Source: JASGCL01 sp965262775
Lineage (GTDB): Bacteria > Pseudomonadota > Alphaproteobacteria > JASGCL01
Assembly: GCA_965262775.1 (NCBI GenBank)
Contig: CBDHFT010000006.1
Location: forward strand, 1-64,000
Direction of reading: 5' to 3'
DNA: 64,000 bases
The translations under genes were made by a program, and so were the position numbers. This document shows, one piece after another, positions 34,730 to 45,029 of this stretch. Every line of letters begins with the position of its first letter. Position 1 is the stretch's first letter. The notes beneath the pieces were generated by a model. That model ran no database searches and had not been told where the DNA came from. It saw only the letters and a program-made list of their open reading frames with translations.

Positions 34730-36283
34730 ATGGAAACTATTTATCCTGTTTTGTTGTGCGGTGGTGTGGGTAGCAGACTTTGGCCATTATCCCGCCAAGC
34801 CAAGCCCAAACAATTTTTGTCGCTGCTGGATAAAGAACAAAGCCTGTTTCAATCAACCATCGCGCGGTTAAGCAATTTTTCTCACCAAGCCAATGTTTAT
34901 AACGGTTTCGCCATCGGCGAAATGACCTGTATTGGTGCGGGCATGGTGGATGGTGCCATGGCGCACCAATTTTTTATCTACGAACAATTACAAGCCATGG
35001 GGGCGACGGCTAATATATTATTGGAACCCGTGGCGCGCGATTCGGGGCCTGCGATATTGGCGGCCTGCCTGCATCACCAGCAACAGGTTGGTGATAAAAA
35101 TGGCGCCTTGTTGATATTGCCTTGCGACCATTACATGGCTCATCCTGAACAATTTTATCGATCCTTGGCGGTGGCGATGGAAAAATTAAGCACCGAGAGA
35201 GATGCCATTGTTACCTTTGGGATTATGCCCCATGCTGCGTCAAAAAATTATGGTTATATTTTGCCCGATTCAAACAAGGCAGAAAAAAACCAGGGGGATA
35301 AAAACATAGCCTGCCTGCCCGTTACAACATTCAAAGAAAAACCAGATGAAGAAACAGCGCAACATTATATCGAACAGGGTTATTTGTGGAACAGCGGTAT
35401 ATTTTTATTTTATCCCGAAACCGTTATTGCCGCTTACCAACGGCTGCAACCCGATACTTACAAAGAAGTGCTGGCGGCGGTGACGGGCATGGTGCGCGAC
35501 CCATCGCCGCAATGGCCATTTTGGTGGCTGGCGGAGGAAGCCTATAAAAAAATCAAACCCTTATCTTTTGATTATGCCATCATGGAAAAAAACAAAAAAA
35601 ACTTTGTTGTGACCATGAACAAAAACAGCAATTGGGGCTGGTCGGACCTTGGTAGTTTTGATGAAATAAAACGCCTTCATCAACAGGATAAAGATGGCAA
35701 TGCCATTCATCAAGTCGACGACAAAACCCCGCCCGTTGTTTTGCACAATGCAACCAACAATTTGGTGATGAACAGCGGCGGCCAAACCATTGCCCTGTTG
35801 GGGGTGGAGGATAAGGCGGTCATCGCCACCAAAGATGCCTTGTTGGTGGCCGATTGGCAATATTTGTCGGAAATGAAAGAATTGGTAAAAAAATTACAAG
35901 CAGGCAATGGCAACATCACCGCCCATCACAGTGCCGTTACGCGGCCATGGGGTTATTATGAATCGCTTAAGGTTGATGATGGTTATCAAGTAAAAAAATT
36001 GTTTTTAAAACCTGGCGCCAAAATCTCACTCCAGAAGCATCGCCACCGTTCGGAACATTGGGTGGTGGTCAAGGGTAAGGCAAAGGTAACCCTGGGCGAC
36101 AGCGCGGAAACCTTGCAAGAAAAATTTTTATTGGCCAACCAATCGATTTATTTGCCCGTTGGCATTATCCACCGTTTAGAAAATGTCGGCGATGGTGATT
36201 TGGAATTGATAGAGGTGCAGACAGGAAGTTATTTGGGTGAAGACGATATTGAACGTATCGAAGATATTTATCGCCGCAAATAA
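34730..36283 (+). CDS. manC: Mannose-1-phosphate guanylyltransferase / mannose-6-phosphate isomerase
   Basis: 517 residues, of the bifunctional type II group. Residues 1-350 are the GDP-mannose pyrophosphorylase domain: LLCGGVGSRLWPLSRQAKPK (about 8-27), the FKEKPD motif and YLWNSGIFLFYP. The C-terminal cupin domain (about 400-510) has VTRPWGYYESL, LQKHRHRSEHWVVVKGKAKV (metal ligands) and IYLPVGIIHRLENVG. It supplies GDP-mannose to gmd and fcl next door. Confidence 0.95.
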   Translation: METIYPVLLCGGVGSRLWPLSRQAKPKQFLSLLDKEQSLFQSTIARLSNFSHQANVYNGFAIGEMTCIGAGMVDGAMAHQFFIYEQLQAMGATANILLEPVARDSGPAILAACLHHQQQVGDKNGALLILPCDHYMAHPEQFYRSLAVAMEKLSTERDAIVTFGIMPHAASKNYGYILPDSNKAEKNQGDKNIACLPVTTFKEKPDEETAQHYIEQGYLWNSGIFLFYPETVIAAYQRLQPDTYKEVLAAVTGMVRDPSPQWPFWWLAEEAYKKIKPLSFDYAIMEKNKKNFVVTMNKNSNWGWSDLGSFDEIKRLHQQDKDGNAIHQVDDKTPPVVLHNATNNLVMNSGGQTIALLGVEDKAVIATKDALLVADWQYLSEMKELVKKLQAGNGNITAHHSAVTRPWGYYESLKVDDGYQVKKLFLKPGAKISLQKHRHRSEHWVVVKGKAKVTLGDSAETLQEKFLLANQSIYLPVGIIHRLENVGDGDLELIEVQTGSYLGEDDIERIEDIYRRK

Positions 36284-36300
36284 TATTTGCAGTTACTGTA

Positions 36301-38076
36301 TTAGCGATATAATTTATCCAACGCCGCCTTATATTGCTTTAACACGTTTTGACGGCGCAATTTTAAAGTAGGCGACAGACATTCATTTTGAATGGTGAAA
36401 TCTTCGCTGGCAATAATAAATTTTCTTATTTTTTCAAAATTGGCCAAATTTTTATTAGCGTGGGTCACGGCTTCCTGCACCTGTTCTTCGACGGTTAATT
36501 TGTTTTTGTATTTGGGGTTCAACCCATCCTTATCAACCACCAACACCGCGGTCAGGTATGGTTTTTTTTCGCCATAAACCATGGCCTGTTTGATACAATT
36601 TTCTAATTGCAAAATATTTTCTACCCGCTGTGGCGCAATATTTTCGCCGCCGCTGTTGACAATAATATCTTTTTTACGGTCGGTGATGACAAGATGCCCG
36701 TTATCTATTTTACCAATATCGCCAGTCTTCAAATAACCCTCGCTGTCAAAGGCTTCCTTGGTTGCCTTGGTGTCTTTCCAATATCCCTTCATCAGGGTCG
36801 GGCCCTTTAATAAAATTTCACCATCGGGCGCAATTTTTACTTCCAATCCTTTGATAGGCACCCCAACCGAATCCATCCTTTCGTCAAATGGTAAATTAAC
36901 GGTGGCGGCGATCGAGGCCTCGGTCAAGCCATAGCCCTGCAACACGCGCAACCCCAATGAATTGATGAAGGCCCCAACATCGGGGTTAAGCGGTGCGCCG
37001 CCCGAAATAAAAACTTTCAATCGGCCGCCAAATGATTTTTTTATTTTGCGCCGCACGATAAATGATAAGAAAAAATTATTACATTTTTCTTTGAAGGTTA
37101 GCGGTTCATATTTTGCCTTTTTCATGCCCAGGGCGATGGTGCGTGTTAATAATTTTTTTGCCAAGGGTTTTTGTTTTTCCATGCGGCTGATAATGCGGGC
37201 GCGCAAAACTTCATAAAGGCGCGGCACGGCGGTGATGATGGTCGGTTTTACCTCCATCATGTTTTGTGATAATTTTTCTAAACTTTCTGCAAAATATACC
37301 CGCGCCCCCAAATTGACGGCGATGGCGGCGACTACATTAAATTCGTAGCAATGACTTAAGGGCAGGAAAGACAAAAACGATTCCTTGTTCATTTGAAATT
37401 TGGGGATGCGTTCGAACAGCGGCATCAAGCCATCTATCACCGCCAATTGGGCGGCGTGGGTTAGCATCACCCCCTTTGGCAAACCTGAGGTGCCCGAGGT
37501 ATAAAGAATAGCCGAAATTTTGTTGGGTAAGATAGCCGCGGCGCGCTCGCTCAATAATACCTTATCGCCATGCACGCCGCCACCGCTGTGGATCCGTTGG
37601 GTGCCGTGGGTAATTTGTGAAAAATAATGGAACTTGCTACTGCTGGGTATATTTTGCGCAATGTCGCCAGAAAAACCAATGATATGTTTTACCTTGCGCT
37701 TCATGTATGGCACATCGGCCTGCTTAAAAAGTTGCTTGTTAGAAATAATGGCGACGCTTATTTCCGCGTCTTGCAAGATATGATTCATGTTGTCGGCCGC
37801 AATGCCAGGCATAACGGGCACGGGGATGCCGCCCATTGCCCAAATAGCATAGAGGCTGATAATCCATTCGGGCCTGTTTTCTGATAATATCATGATGCGG
37901 GGCTCGACACCCAAATTCATCTGTTCCAGATATTGTGCTAAAAAATTGACCCGTTTGGCAATTTCCTGCCATGATAGACCCTGCCAATAACTGCCGTTGG
38001 CTTTATCAAACAACCATGGGCTTTTTTGGTATTTGTTCGCTTGCTTTAAAAAAAGAGATAAAAGATTATTGACCAT
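36301..38076 (-). CDS. Long-chain acyl-CoA synthetase (AMP-dependent ligase)
   Basis: 591 residues. The adenylate-forming motifs are ISAILYTSGTSGLPKGVMLT (P-loop, about 190-209), LPLSHCYEF, GYGLTEASIAATVN and LKTGDIGKIDNGHLVITDRK with KDIIVNSGGENIAPQRVE. This is the FAA1/long-chain FadD group, which activates fatty acids as CoA thioesters at the membrane. The conserved C-terminal lysine region is present (SPTLKLRRQNVLKQYK), so the domain is full length. It is a single gene convergent with manC. Confidence 0.92.
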   Translation of the reverse strand: MVNNLLSLFLKQANKYQKSPWLFDKANGSYWQGLSWQEIAKRVNFLAQYLEQMNLGVEPRIMILSENRPEWIISLYAIWAMGGIPVPVMPGIAADNMNHILQDAEISVAIISNKQLFKQADVPYMKRKVKHIIGFSGDIAQNIPSSSKFHYFSQITHGTQRIHSGGGVHGDKVLLSERAAAILPNKISAILYTSGTSGLPKGVMLTHAAQLAVIDGLMPLFERIPKFQMNKESFLSFLPLSHCYEFNVVAAIAVNLGARVYFAESLEKLSQNMMEVKPTIITAVPRLYEVLRARIISRMEKQKPLAKKLLTRTIALGMKKAKYEPLTFKEKCNNFFLSFIVRRKIKKSFGGRLKVFISGGAPLNPDVGAFINSLGLRVLQGYGLTEASIAATVNLPFDERMDSVGVPIKGLEVKIAPDGEILLKGPTLMKGYWKDTKATKEAFDSEGYLKTGDIGKIDNGHLVITDRKKDIIVNSGGENIAPQRVENILQLENCIKQAMVYGEKKPYLTAVLVVDKDGLNPKYKNKLTVEEQVQEAVTHANKNLANFEKIRKFIIASEDFTIQNECLSPTLKLRRQNVLKQYKAALDKLYR

Positions 38077-38105
38077 ATATTTTGCATTGTTGGTGAGGTT
38101 ATTTG

Positions 38106-38987
38106 TTATAGCCCAGTCATTTCATTTTCGCAATAAATAGGTTGTAATTTTTTATATATTTCTAAAGACAAAGGTAGCAACGGCAATACCCGCCCGTTTA
38201 GCCTGCCTATCGGTTGTAAACCCAAGCTATTGCTGATGAATCCCGCCGCAATATTATCTATCATGGCGGGGGTAATGCTCCGTTCGGTCGCCGCCAAAAT
38301 ATTACTTGATAAGATATTGGCGCGCGCCAAACCGTCAACGATGCCATCGCTCAATGGTGGGGTATACCAAACATCGTCCAACAATAAAAAAATATTGCCC
38401 ACGGTGCTACAGATAATATTGCCATCACCATTCATTAACAAGCCATCTTGCGCACCCTGTTGCTGGGCCAAATTTTTTGCCACCATGTTTTCGCCATAAC
38501 CCCCCAACCATTTGATGGCCGATAGGGGCGAGCGATGATTTTTTTGCACATTGGTAACTATCACCGCTAACCCTTCGCCCGCGGGGGAGATGGCCAGGGG
38601 GTGGTGATGGATGGTCATAACAATCGTCGGGTGCGCGGGCGGGGTAATGACCAAACCCCGTTCATGGCTGACGCCACGCGACAGGGTAAGGCGTAACGCA
38701 TATTGTAAATTTTTTTGGCAATGGTTGGCATGATATAGTTTTTCTATATCGGCAAGCCACAGGTCAGGCGGAATAATATGGTTGATGGATAAAATATTGG
38801 CACCCCTTGCCAAACGATTAACATGTTGGGTCAGCCAACAGGGCGCGCCATTTTTTATCAAGATGGTTTCAAAAACCCCGTCCGCCAACAAAAAACCACG
38901 GTCCAGCACCGACAGGGCGGGTTGCGCCATGGGCAACAACTTGCCATGAACCAAGCAAGAATCGATAGGATGAAGCCCGTTAGTCAT
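38106..38987 (-). CDS. pabC: Aminotransferase class IV, probable aminodeoxychorismate lyase
   Basis: 293 residues. The fold-type IV PLP signature is present: LSVLDRGFLLADGVFETILI (about 25-44), CWLTQHVNRLARGANIL, the lysine region SAIKWLGGYGENMVAKNLAQ (about 155-174) and DGLLMNGDGNIICSTVGNIF. It lies 3 bases after pabAB in the same direction. That neighbour supports 4-amino-4-deoxychorismate lyase (p-aminobenzoate formation for folate), but branched-chain or D-amino acid transaminases share these motifs. Confidence 0.82.
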   Translation of the reverse strand: MTNGLHPIDSCLVHGKLLPMAQPALSVLDRGFLLADGVFETILIKNGAPCWLTQHVNRLARGANILSINHIIPPDLWLADIEKLYHANHCQKNLQYALRLTLSRGVSHERGLVITPPAHPTIVMTIHHHPLAISPAGEGLAVIVTNVQKNHRSPLSAIKWLGGYGENMVAKNLAQQQGAQDGLLMNGDGNIICSTVGNIFLLLDDVWYTPPLSDGIVDGLARANILSSNILAATERSITPAMIDNIAAGFISNSLGLQPIGRLNGRVLPLLPLSLEIYKKLQPIYCENEMTGL

Positions 38988-38990
38988 TTT

Positions 38991-41243
38991 TTATTCCTTA
39001 ATATTCACTGTCATTATTTTTTTCAAGGATTCGATAATGGCCGATGACTTCCATAATAATTCTTGCCATTCTTCTTCGGGTTTGGAATCGACGACAATGC
39101 CACCGCCGACGCTTAAACTATAATGATAAGTATTTTTTATTTCTTCGACAATCAGACTGCGAATAACCATGGCAAGGTTGGTGATATTGCCAATGTAACC
39201 AAATGCCCCCGCATAAATACCGCGCGGCCTATCCTCCATCTTGGCCAGCAATTCCATGGCGCGAATTTTGGGCGCGCCCGTCATCGAACCGCCAGGAAAA
39301 CTTGCCATCAGCAGATCGGCAATATTTTTATCATCGGCCAGGTCGGCGGTGATGGTGCTAACCAATTGATGCACGCGGTCAAATGATTCCAAGGCGCAAT
39401 TTTTTTCTACCTTAATCGAACCCAACGTCGCCACACGGGTAAGGTCATTGCGTAGCAGGTCGATAATCATAACATTCTCCGCCCTATTTTTTTCGGACGC
39501 CAACAATTGTTCCGCCAAGGCCTTGTCGGTCGCGGCATCGCTGTCGCGCCTTATGGTGCCTTTGATGGGTTTGGTGATTATTTTTTTATGCTGGTTGATT
39601 TGCAAAAATTCTTCGGGACTAAAACAAAGCAACGCCGCTTGGCAAGTTGGCTTATCCTGGGAAGCCCCACCCGTTGATGGTGATTGGTTATTGACGGCGG
39701 ATAGGTTGATGGATAAAAACCCGCGATAGGGCGTGTGATTATCTTGTCGCAAATGACAATAAATATCGAACGGCGCGGGCGTGGTTGATTGCATGGGCAG
39801 GGTGGCCGTTAATTGATTGGTAAGGCATAATTGGTAAACCTCGCCCCTTTTTATAGCCGCGATAGATTCCTTCACATTTTTTATATAAAGGTCTTTGCTT
39901 TTATCGAATGCCCATGACAATTGGTGCCCTGGCGCGGCGGCCATGGTTTGCAATTTTTGCTGGGGGATGGTGTCAATGGTTGCCTTAACGCTGGCAAACC
40001 ATTGCTTGGCGTTATTCATTCCTTCATCGCCATCGCCTGCATCGTCAATGGCAAGCAGGTAAGTTTTGCCATTGATTTTGTCTTGAACTAATAACCGCCG
40101 CGCAATAATAAAAAACCCGTCGGGCAAGGAAGTTTTTTGTGAATCATGAGGCGGGTAGGGGGCGTGGAAAGCGTCGGGGCATAGCACTCGCCCCTCATAA
40201 GCCAAAAAACCCATGGCACCACCCAGGAATATTGTATCCAGATTTTTTATTAATGTTTCAGGTAAATCGCTGGTTGCTTCATCATCAAAGGAAAAATCTT
40301 GCGCAACCCGCGCGAGCTGGGCAAAGAAATCATCATCGCCAGAAAACCTATCAACGGTGAGGATTGACGGGCGCGCCATATGCTTGCCCGATGGCGTGGA
40401 TTCGGCCATGGCCATGTAAGAAAACCCCTGCCTACCCCAGCCAGTTTTTTCATCCCCCTCAAGCCAGATGGCATTGCCATGGGGTAAGAAACAATGTGTA
40501 AAAATATGGGGGCTTTTATCATTGTCGAGCATATAGGGTAATTCTTCGCACCATATTTTTTTTGCTTGGTTTGTTTTTTTGGTTTTTAAGGGTGCAGGGG
40601 CGGTGGCTAGGTGGTGATGTTTTTTAGCAGTCGTATTTTTATCCATGAATGATTCGGCAAGGGCAAAAAAATTTTCTAAGATTTTTTTACCGTCGGGGGT
40701 AAGGATGGATTCAGGGTGAAATTGCACGCCATAAATGGGTCGGTGGCGATGGGCCAAACCCATGATGTTGCCAGCCTCGTCCCGCGCGGTGATTTCTATA
40801 TCGGGGGATAGGGTTTCTTCCCGCACCACCAGGGAATGATAACGCCCCGCCAAAAATGGATTGGGCACACCCGCAAACAGCCCCTTGCCGTTGTGAAATA
40901 TCTTGGTGGCCTTGCCGTGGATGGGTTGCCCCACGTCGATGATGCCTGGCCCGCGCCCACCAAAATGATAGGCAATGGCCTGATGCCCCAAACAAACCCC
41001 GAGCAAGGGTTTTTTGTTTTGCGCAATCACGTCTAAACAAATGCCAATATCGCGCGCCGCCGCCACCGTGCCAGGGCCAGGCGAAATAATAAGGTTATCG
41101 TAAGGCAAGGCCAACAGCCCGCCGACCGACAGTTGATTATTTTTGATAACCGTCGGGGCGGTATGGTTTATGCCCGCCACCAAATCAACCAGGTTAAAGG
41201 TGAAGGAGTCAAAATTATCAATGATGAAGGTTTGTATTGCCAT
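38991..41243 (-). CDS. pabAB: Aminodeoxychorismate synthase, fused glutamine amidotransferase and component I
   Basis: 750 residues. Residues 1-195 are a class I glutamine amidotransferase: FIIDNFDSFTFNLVDLVAGI, NLIISPGPGTV, nucleophile cysteine in LLGVCLGHQAIAYHFGG, and the His-Glu pair in GVQFHPESIL. After a linker (195-230) comes the chorismate-binding component I: GEVYQLCLTNQLTATLP, KKIITKPIKGTIRR (PIKGT marks the aminodeoxychorismate enzyme rather than TrpE), ENVMIIDLLRNDLTRVA, SFPGGSMTGAPKIRAMELL and GIYAGAFGYIG. It makes 4-amino-4-deoxychorismate for folate, with pabC downstream. Confidence 0.93.
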   Translation of the reverse strand: MAIQTFIIDNFDSFTFNLVDLVAGINHTAPTVIKNNQLSVGGLLALPYDNLIISPGPGTVAAARDIGICLDVIAQNKKPLLGVCLGHQAIAYHFGGRGPGIIDVGQPIHGKATKIFHNGKGLFAGVPNPFLAGRYHSLVVREETLSPDIEITARDEAGNIMGLAHRHRPIYGVQFHPESILTPDGKKILENFFALAESFMDKNTTAKKHHHLATAPAPLKTKKTNQAKKIWCEELPYMLDNDKSPHIFTHCFLPHGNAIWLEGDEKTGWGRQGFSYMAMAESTPSGKHMARPSILTVDRFSGDDDFFAQLARVAQDFSFDDEATSDLPETLIKNLDTIFLGGAMGFLAYEGRVLCPDAFHAPYPPHDSQKTSLPDGFFIIARRLLVQDKINGKTYLLAIDDAGDGDEGMNNAKQWFASVKATIDTIPQQKLQTMAAAPGHQLSWAFDKSKDLYIKNVKESIAAIKRGEVYQLCLTNQLTATLPMQSTTPAPFDIYCHLRQDNHTPYRGFLSINLSAVNNQSPSTGGASQDKPTCQAALLCFSPEEFLQINQHKKIITKPIKGTIRRDSDAATDKALAEQLLASEKNRAENVMIIDLLRNDLTRVATLGSIKVEKNCALESFDRVHQLVSTITADLADDKNIADLLMASFPGGSMTGAPKIRAMELLAKMEDRPRGIYAGAFGYIGNITNLAMVIRSLIVEEIKNTYHYSLSVGGGIVVDSKPEEEWQELLWKSSAIIESLKKIMTVNIKE

Positions 41244-41399
41244 TTGCTTTGAAATAAATTAAACTTTCGCATAGAAAAGTAAAAATAACATCCTTTATAA
41301 AACAATGACGCACATACCGCAAAACAATACTGCTAATGCGATAATACCTATTATTGGGGTTATGATAACTAAGTCAATCTAAAAATATTGGATCTTGCG

Positions 41400-42413
41400 A
41401 TGATAGATAAAAACACAGATGATGAGAAAATTGCTAGCCTAGAAGTGCGAACAAACCAAGCGAAAAAGCAGCACCAAAATGTGGGTGTGGCGGATAGCAT
41501 GGGCGGTGATATAGAAACCATGATTGCCGAGGATAGCGGATTTGAAGAAAAATGGCAGGCGGCGCGTGTAGGGTTGGTGCAAATGTGCAGTGGGCGCAAC
41601 CCCAAAAGTAATATTCGCAAAATAATCAAATTTACCAAAGAAGCTAAGGAACGGAAAGTGGGTTTGGTGGCCTTCCCCGAGGTATGCAATATCATGGAGG
41701 CTGACAAGGACCGCGCTTGGGAATTATTGTTTTACGAAAGCGATGACCCTTATTTGGTGACCATTCGTGAATTGGCAAAATCGCTTGGCATTTGGGTGTT
41801 GTTGGGTTCCTATCTGGTGAAGGCCGAAAGCGACACCGACGAAAGAAAATTTTACAATCGTTCTTTATTAATTTCTAGCAAGGGCGCCATTGTTGGTCGT
41901 TATGATAAAATTCATCTGTTCGATGTTGCCTTAAACGACGATGAAAGCTATCGCGAATCAGAATCGGTGATGCCAGGCAATGTTATCACCACGGCCGATA
42001 GTCCCTTTCCTGGAAGAAAATTTGGCAAGCTAGGATTGTCCATATGTTATGATGTGCGGTTTCCTTACCTTTATCGTAAATTAAATCATTTGGGTGCGGG
42101 TATTATTTTTGTGCCTTCGGCCTTTACCGTGCCCACGGGGCGCGCCCATTGGCATAGTTTATTGCGCGCCCGCGCGATTGAAAATGCTTGCTGGATTATC
42201 GCCCCCGCCCAAGTCGGCACCCACCCCGACGGTCGCAAAACATATGGCCATAGTTTGGTGGTGTCGCCGTGGGGTAAAATTGTCGCCGAAGCCAAAAACA
42301 AATGGTTCTTTCAAAACCAACTGATGGTGGTCGAACTTGACGAAGATGCTATGAGCCAAGCGCGCAAGCAAATTCCTGCCTACCGACCACATCTTGATTA
42401 TAACTTGTCATAA
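41400..42413 (+). CDS. Carbon-nitrogen hydrolase (Nit1/omega-amidase type)
   Basis: 337 residues from the ATG at 41400; a TTG at 41388 is possible. The first 45 residues are a polar extension before the nitrilase fold. The catalytic triad is visible: Glu in VAFPEVCN, Lys in YDKIHLFD and Cys in LSICYDVRFPYLYR; the tail KQIPAYRPHLDY is typical of the Nit1 branch (deaminated glutathione amidase). Usual length is about 275, so the extension is notable. It is divergent from pabAB and followed 8 bases later by ycgN. Confidence 0.85.
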   Translation: MIDKNTDDEKIASLEVRTNQAKKQHQNVGVADSMGGDIETMIAEDSGFEEKWQAARVGLVQMCSGRNPKSNIRKIIKFTKEAKERKVGLVAFPEVCNIMEADKDRAWELLFYESDDPYLVTIRELAKSLGIWVLLGSYLVKAESDTDERKFYNRSLLISSKGAIVGRYDKIHLFDVALNDDESYRESESVMPGNVITTADSPFPGRKFGKLGLSICYDVRFPYLYRKLNHLGAGIIFVPSAFTVPTGRAHWHSLLRARAIENACWIIAPAQVGTHPDGRKTYGHSLVVSPWGKIVAEAKNKWFFQNQLMVVELDEDAMSQARKQIPAYRPHLDYNLS

Positions 42414-42421
42414 AAAAAACA

Positions 42422-42907
42422 ATGGTAGAAAAATTTTGGCGGACAAAATCCATGGCGGAAATGAATCAGGCCGAATGGGAATCGTTGTGCGATGGTTGCG
42501 GGCAATGTTGTTTGCATAAATTGGACGATGGTCGCGAAACTATTTTCAGCAATATTTCTTGTCACATGCTTGATGGCCAAACTTGCCAATGCAAAGATTA
42601 TCAAGATAGAAAAAAATACGTGAGCGATTGCGTGCAATTAACGCCGCGCAAAGTAAAACATATCGATTGGTTGCCCGCTACCTGCGCCTATCGTTTGGTG
42701 GACGAGGGCAAGGACCTGTTTGATTGGCATTATTTGGTTTGTGGCGATAAAAACAAAGTGCACGAAGCGGGCATTTCGGTGCGGGGCAGGGTGGTCAGCG
42801 AAAAAGAAATCAAAGAAAGCCTGGTGCGGGCGATGGAACGCCCCGAGCATCAATTGCACGTTGAAAAGAAAAAAATAATTTCCCTATTGCAAAAAATTTT
42901 GGGGTAG
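42422..42907 (+). CDS. YcgN family cysteine cluster protein
   Basis: 161 residues matching the UPF0260/YcgN family: FWRTKSMAEMNQAEWESLCD, CDGCGQCCLHKL (cysteine cluster), CHMLDGQTCQCKDYQDRKKY, LPATCAYRLVDEGKDLFDWH and the SVRGRVVSE region. The clustered cysteines probably bind a metal; the function is unknown. It lies close behind the nitrilase gene. Confidence 0.9.
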   Translation: MVEKFWRTKSMAEMNQAEWESLCDGCGQCCLHKLDDGRETIFSNISCHMLDGQTCQCKDYQDRKKYVSDCVQLTPRKVKHIDWLPATCAYRLVDEGKDLFDWHYLVCGDKNKVHEAGISVRGRVVSEKEIKESLVRAMERPEHQLHVEKKKIISLLQKILG

Positions 42908-42976
42908 GGGTGCGACAGCAAACTTCCCGCTTGTTCTCTTCGCCGAATCGTTATTAAATGATTTATTAAATAATTC

Positions 42977-44362
42977 ATGGCGAAGGAACATAAAAATTTT
43001 GTTTGCAGTGCTTGCGGTGCGGTGTCAGTCAAATGGCGGGGGCAATGCGCCGAATGCGGCGCGTGGGAAACTTTGCAGGAACATGTTGTCAAATCGACGC
43101 CACCCCTGGGGGGGAAGGCAACCTCCCCCCGCCGCGCTACCGCGGCCAATGTTGAATTGTTGCCGTTAAAGGGCGAACAGGAACATCACGAACGTATTTC
43201 CACCAGCATGAATGAATTGGATAGGGTGCTGGGCGGCGGCATGGTGCGCGGTTCGGCCATTTTGATAGGCGGCGACCCAGGGATTGGCAAATCGACCCTG
43301 TTGCTTCAGGCCATGGCCAACATCGCCAAACAAACATCGGTGGCTTATATTTCGGGCGAAGAATCGATAGAACAAATACGGTTGCGCGCCGCGCGGCTTG
43401 GGCTTTCTGAAAGCCCCCTCCTGCTTGCCGCCAGCGACGATGCACGCGACATTGCGCAATTGATGGTCGGTGATAACCCGCCCAGCGTCATGGTTATCGA
43501 TTCCATCCAAACCCTGTATGTTGGCGAATTGGACGCCGCCCCTGGCACCATCCAGCAAGTGCGCGCCGCTTCGCAAATTCTTATTCGCACCGCCAAAACC
43601 ACGGGCACCGCCATTTTTTTGGTGGGGCATGTTACGAAAGACGGCGCGATTGCAGGACCAAAATTGTTAGAACATATGGTCGATGCCGTGTTGTATTTTG
43701 AAGGCGAAAGGGGTTCGCATTACCGCCTACTGCGTTGTCATAAAAATCGTTTTGGTTCGTCCGATGAAATTGGCGTTTTCGACATGACCGAAAAAGGATT
43801 GATGGAGGTTGAAAATCCATCCCATTTATTCTTATCATCGGGTCGCGCCCATCGCCCAGGGGCGGTGGTGTTTGGCAGTATCGAGGGCACCCGCCCCCTG
43901 TTGCTGGAGATAGAAGCCCTGATAGCCCCGAGCAGTCTTGCCTACCCGCGGCGCACCGTGGTGGGGTTCGACGCAAACCGCCTTGCCATGATATTGGCGG
44001 TGCTTGAAACGCGGGCGGGGATAAAACTTTCGACGCGCGATGTTTTTTTAAATGTCGCGGGTGGCATGGCAACGCGCGAACCCGCTTGCGACCTTGCGGT
44101 GGCAACCGCCCTGATTAGCGCGCATTTGAACAAAGAAATGCCCGAAGCCGTGATGGTGTTTGGCGAGGTGGGGCTTTCGGGCGATGTTCGCCCCGCGCAA
44201 AAACCCGCCATCCGCATCAAGGAAGCGGTTAAAATGGGTTTCGCCAATATATGGCTGCCAGGGGAGAAGATATTTTTTGACAAATTAAACAAAGAATTGT
44301 CGGGAACTGACTTCTACGCCACGCCTATCAAAAAAATTGACGATGTGGTAAAAATGTTCTAA
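42977..44362 (+). CDS. radA: DNA repair protein RadA
   Basis: 461 residues. The N-terminal C4 zinc finger is FVCSACGAVSVKWRGQCAEC (CxxC...CxxC). The RecA-like core has ILIGGDPGIGKSTLLLQAMA (Walker A), the YISGEES motif, and the RadA-specific HKNRFGSSDEIGVFDM. The C-terminal Lon-like domain has GVDANRLAMILAVLE-like VVGFDANRLAMILAVLETRA and VNVAGG-type sequence. RadA drives branch migration of recombination intermediates. cvpA and purF follow, an order common in proteobacteria. Confidence 0.96.
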   Translation: MAKEHKNFVCSACGAVSVKWRGQCAECGAWETLQEHVVKSTPPLGGKATSPRRATAANVELLPLKGEQEHHERISTSMNELDRVLGGGMVRGSAILIGGDPGIGKSTLLLQAMANIAKQTSVAYISGEESIEQIRLRAARLGLSESPLLLAASDDARDIAQLMVGDNPPSVMVIDSIQTLYVGELDAAPGTIQQVRAASQILIRTAKTTGTAIFLVGHVTKDGAIAGPKLLEHMVDAVLYFEGERGSHYRLLRCHKNRFGSSDEIGVFDMTEKGLMEVENPSHLFLSSGRAHRPGAVVFGSIEGTRPLLLEIEALIAPSSLAYPRRTVVGFDANRLAMILAVLETRAGIKLSTRDVFLNVAGGMATREPACDLAVATALISAHLNKEMPEAVMVFGEVGLSGDVRPAQKPAIRIKEAVKMGFANIWLPGEKIFFDKLNKELSGTDFYATPIKKIDDVVKMF

Positions 44363-44378
44363 AAGGTAAGTGCGCCCC

Positions 44379-45029
44379 ATGTTTGATATTTTTGCGATTG
44401 CTGTTTTATCGCTGTTTGCGGTTAGTGGTTTGATGAGGGGGTGGCTTAATGTTTTGGGGCAAATGGTTTGTTGGTGCTTAAGCCTTTTGATAGCCGTGAT
44501 GACGGGTTCTTACCTCACCGATTATCTTATCAACGATATTAATATTGGCAATGGCGTGGGTGCCAATTACGCGGGGTTGATAGAATGGGCCGCCACCCTG
44601 TTTATTTTTGGCGTCAGCCTTATCCTGACCGCAGGTTTTGTCCGTGGTTCATCCATGGAACATCGCGACCAACAATACCTTGGCTTTGGCGATAAAATAA
44701 TAGGGTTGTTTTTTGGCGCGGCCCAGGGGGCGGCGATGATGATATTTTTTTATGCTTTGGCTTTTGCCTTGGTTGGGAAAAAAGAAAATAATTTTTTGAC
44801 CCATGCCGTGGCCACCAAATATCTTGACCCCGTTACCAGGCGTGTTATTACCAATATCACACCCGAATTATCCAGCAAGCAACGTTACAAAAGTTTCATT
44901 CAAATGTTCTCGGTGCCGCCCACTGCTAACTTGCCCGCGCCATCCAAAACAAATAACAACAACGTTATAAAAAATGCTAAGGTAAAACCTACGCAACCAG
45001 ATAAAAAACAGGATAAAACCCAACGCTAA
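44379..45029 (+). CDS. cvpA: CvpA family membrane protein
   Basis: 216 residues from the ATG at 44379 (a GTG at 44370 gives three more). Four hydrophobic helices cover residues 1-130 (FDIFAIAVLSLFAVSGLMRG, QMVCWCLSLLIAVMTGSYLT, WAATLFIFGVSLILTAGFVR, AAMMIFFYALAFALVG), followed by a basic, Asn/Lys-rich cytoplasmic tail. CvpA is linked to colicin V production and envelope stress. The stop overlaps the purF start (TAATG). Confidence 0.9.
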   Translation: MFDIFAIAVLSLFAVSGLMRGWLNVLGQMVCWCLSLLIAVMTGSYLTDYLINDINIGNGVGANYAGLIEWAATLFIFGVSLILTAGFVRGSSMEHRDQQYLGFGDKIIGLFFGAAQGAAMMIFFYALAFALVGKKENNFLTHAVATKYLDPVTRRVITNITPELSSKQRYKSFIQMFSVPPTANLPAPSKTNNNNVIKNAKVKPTQPDKKQDKTQR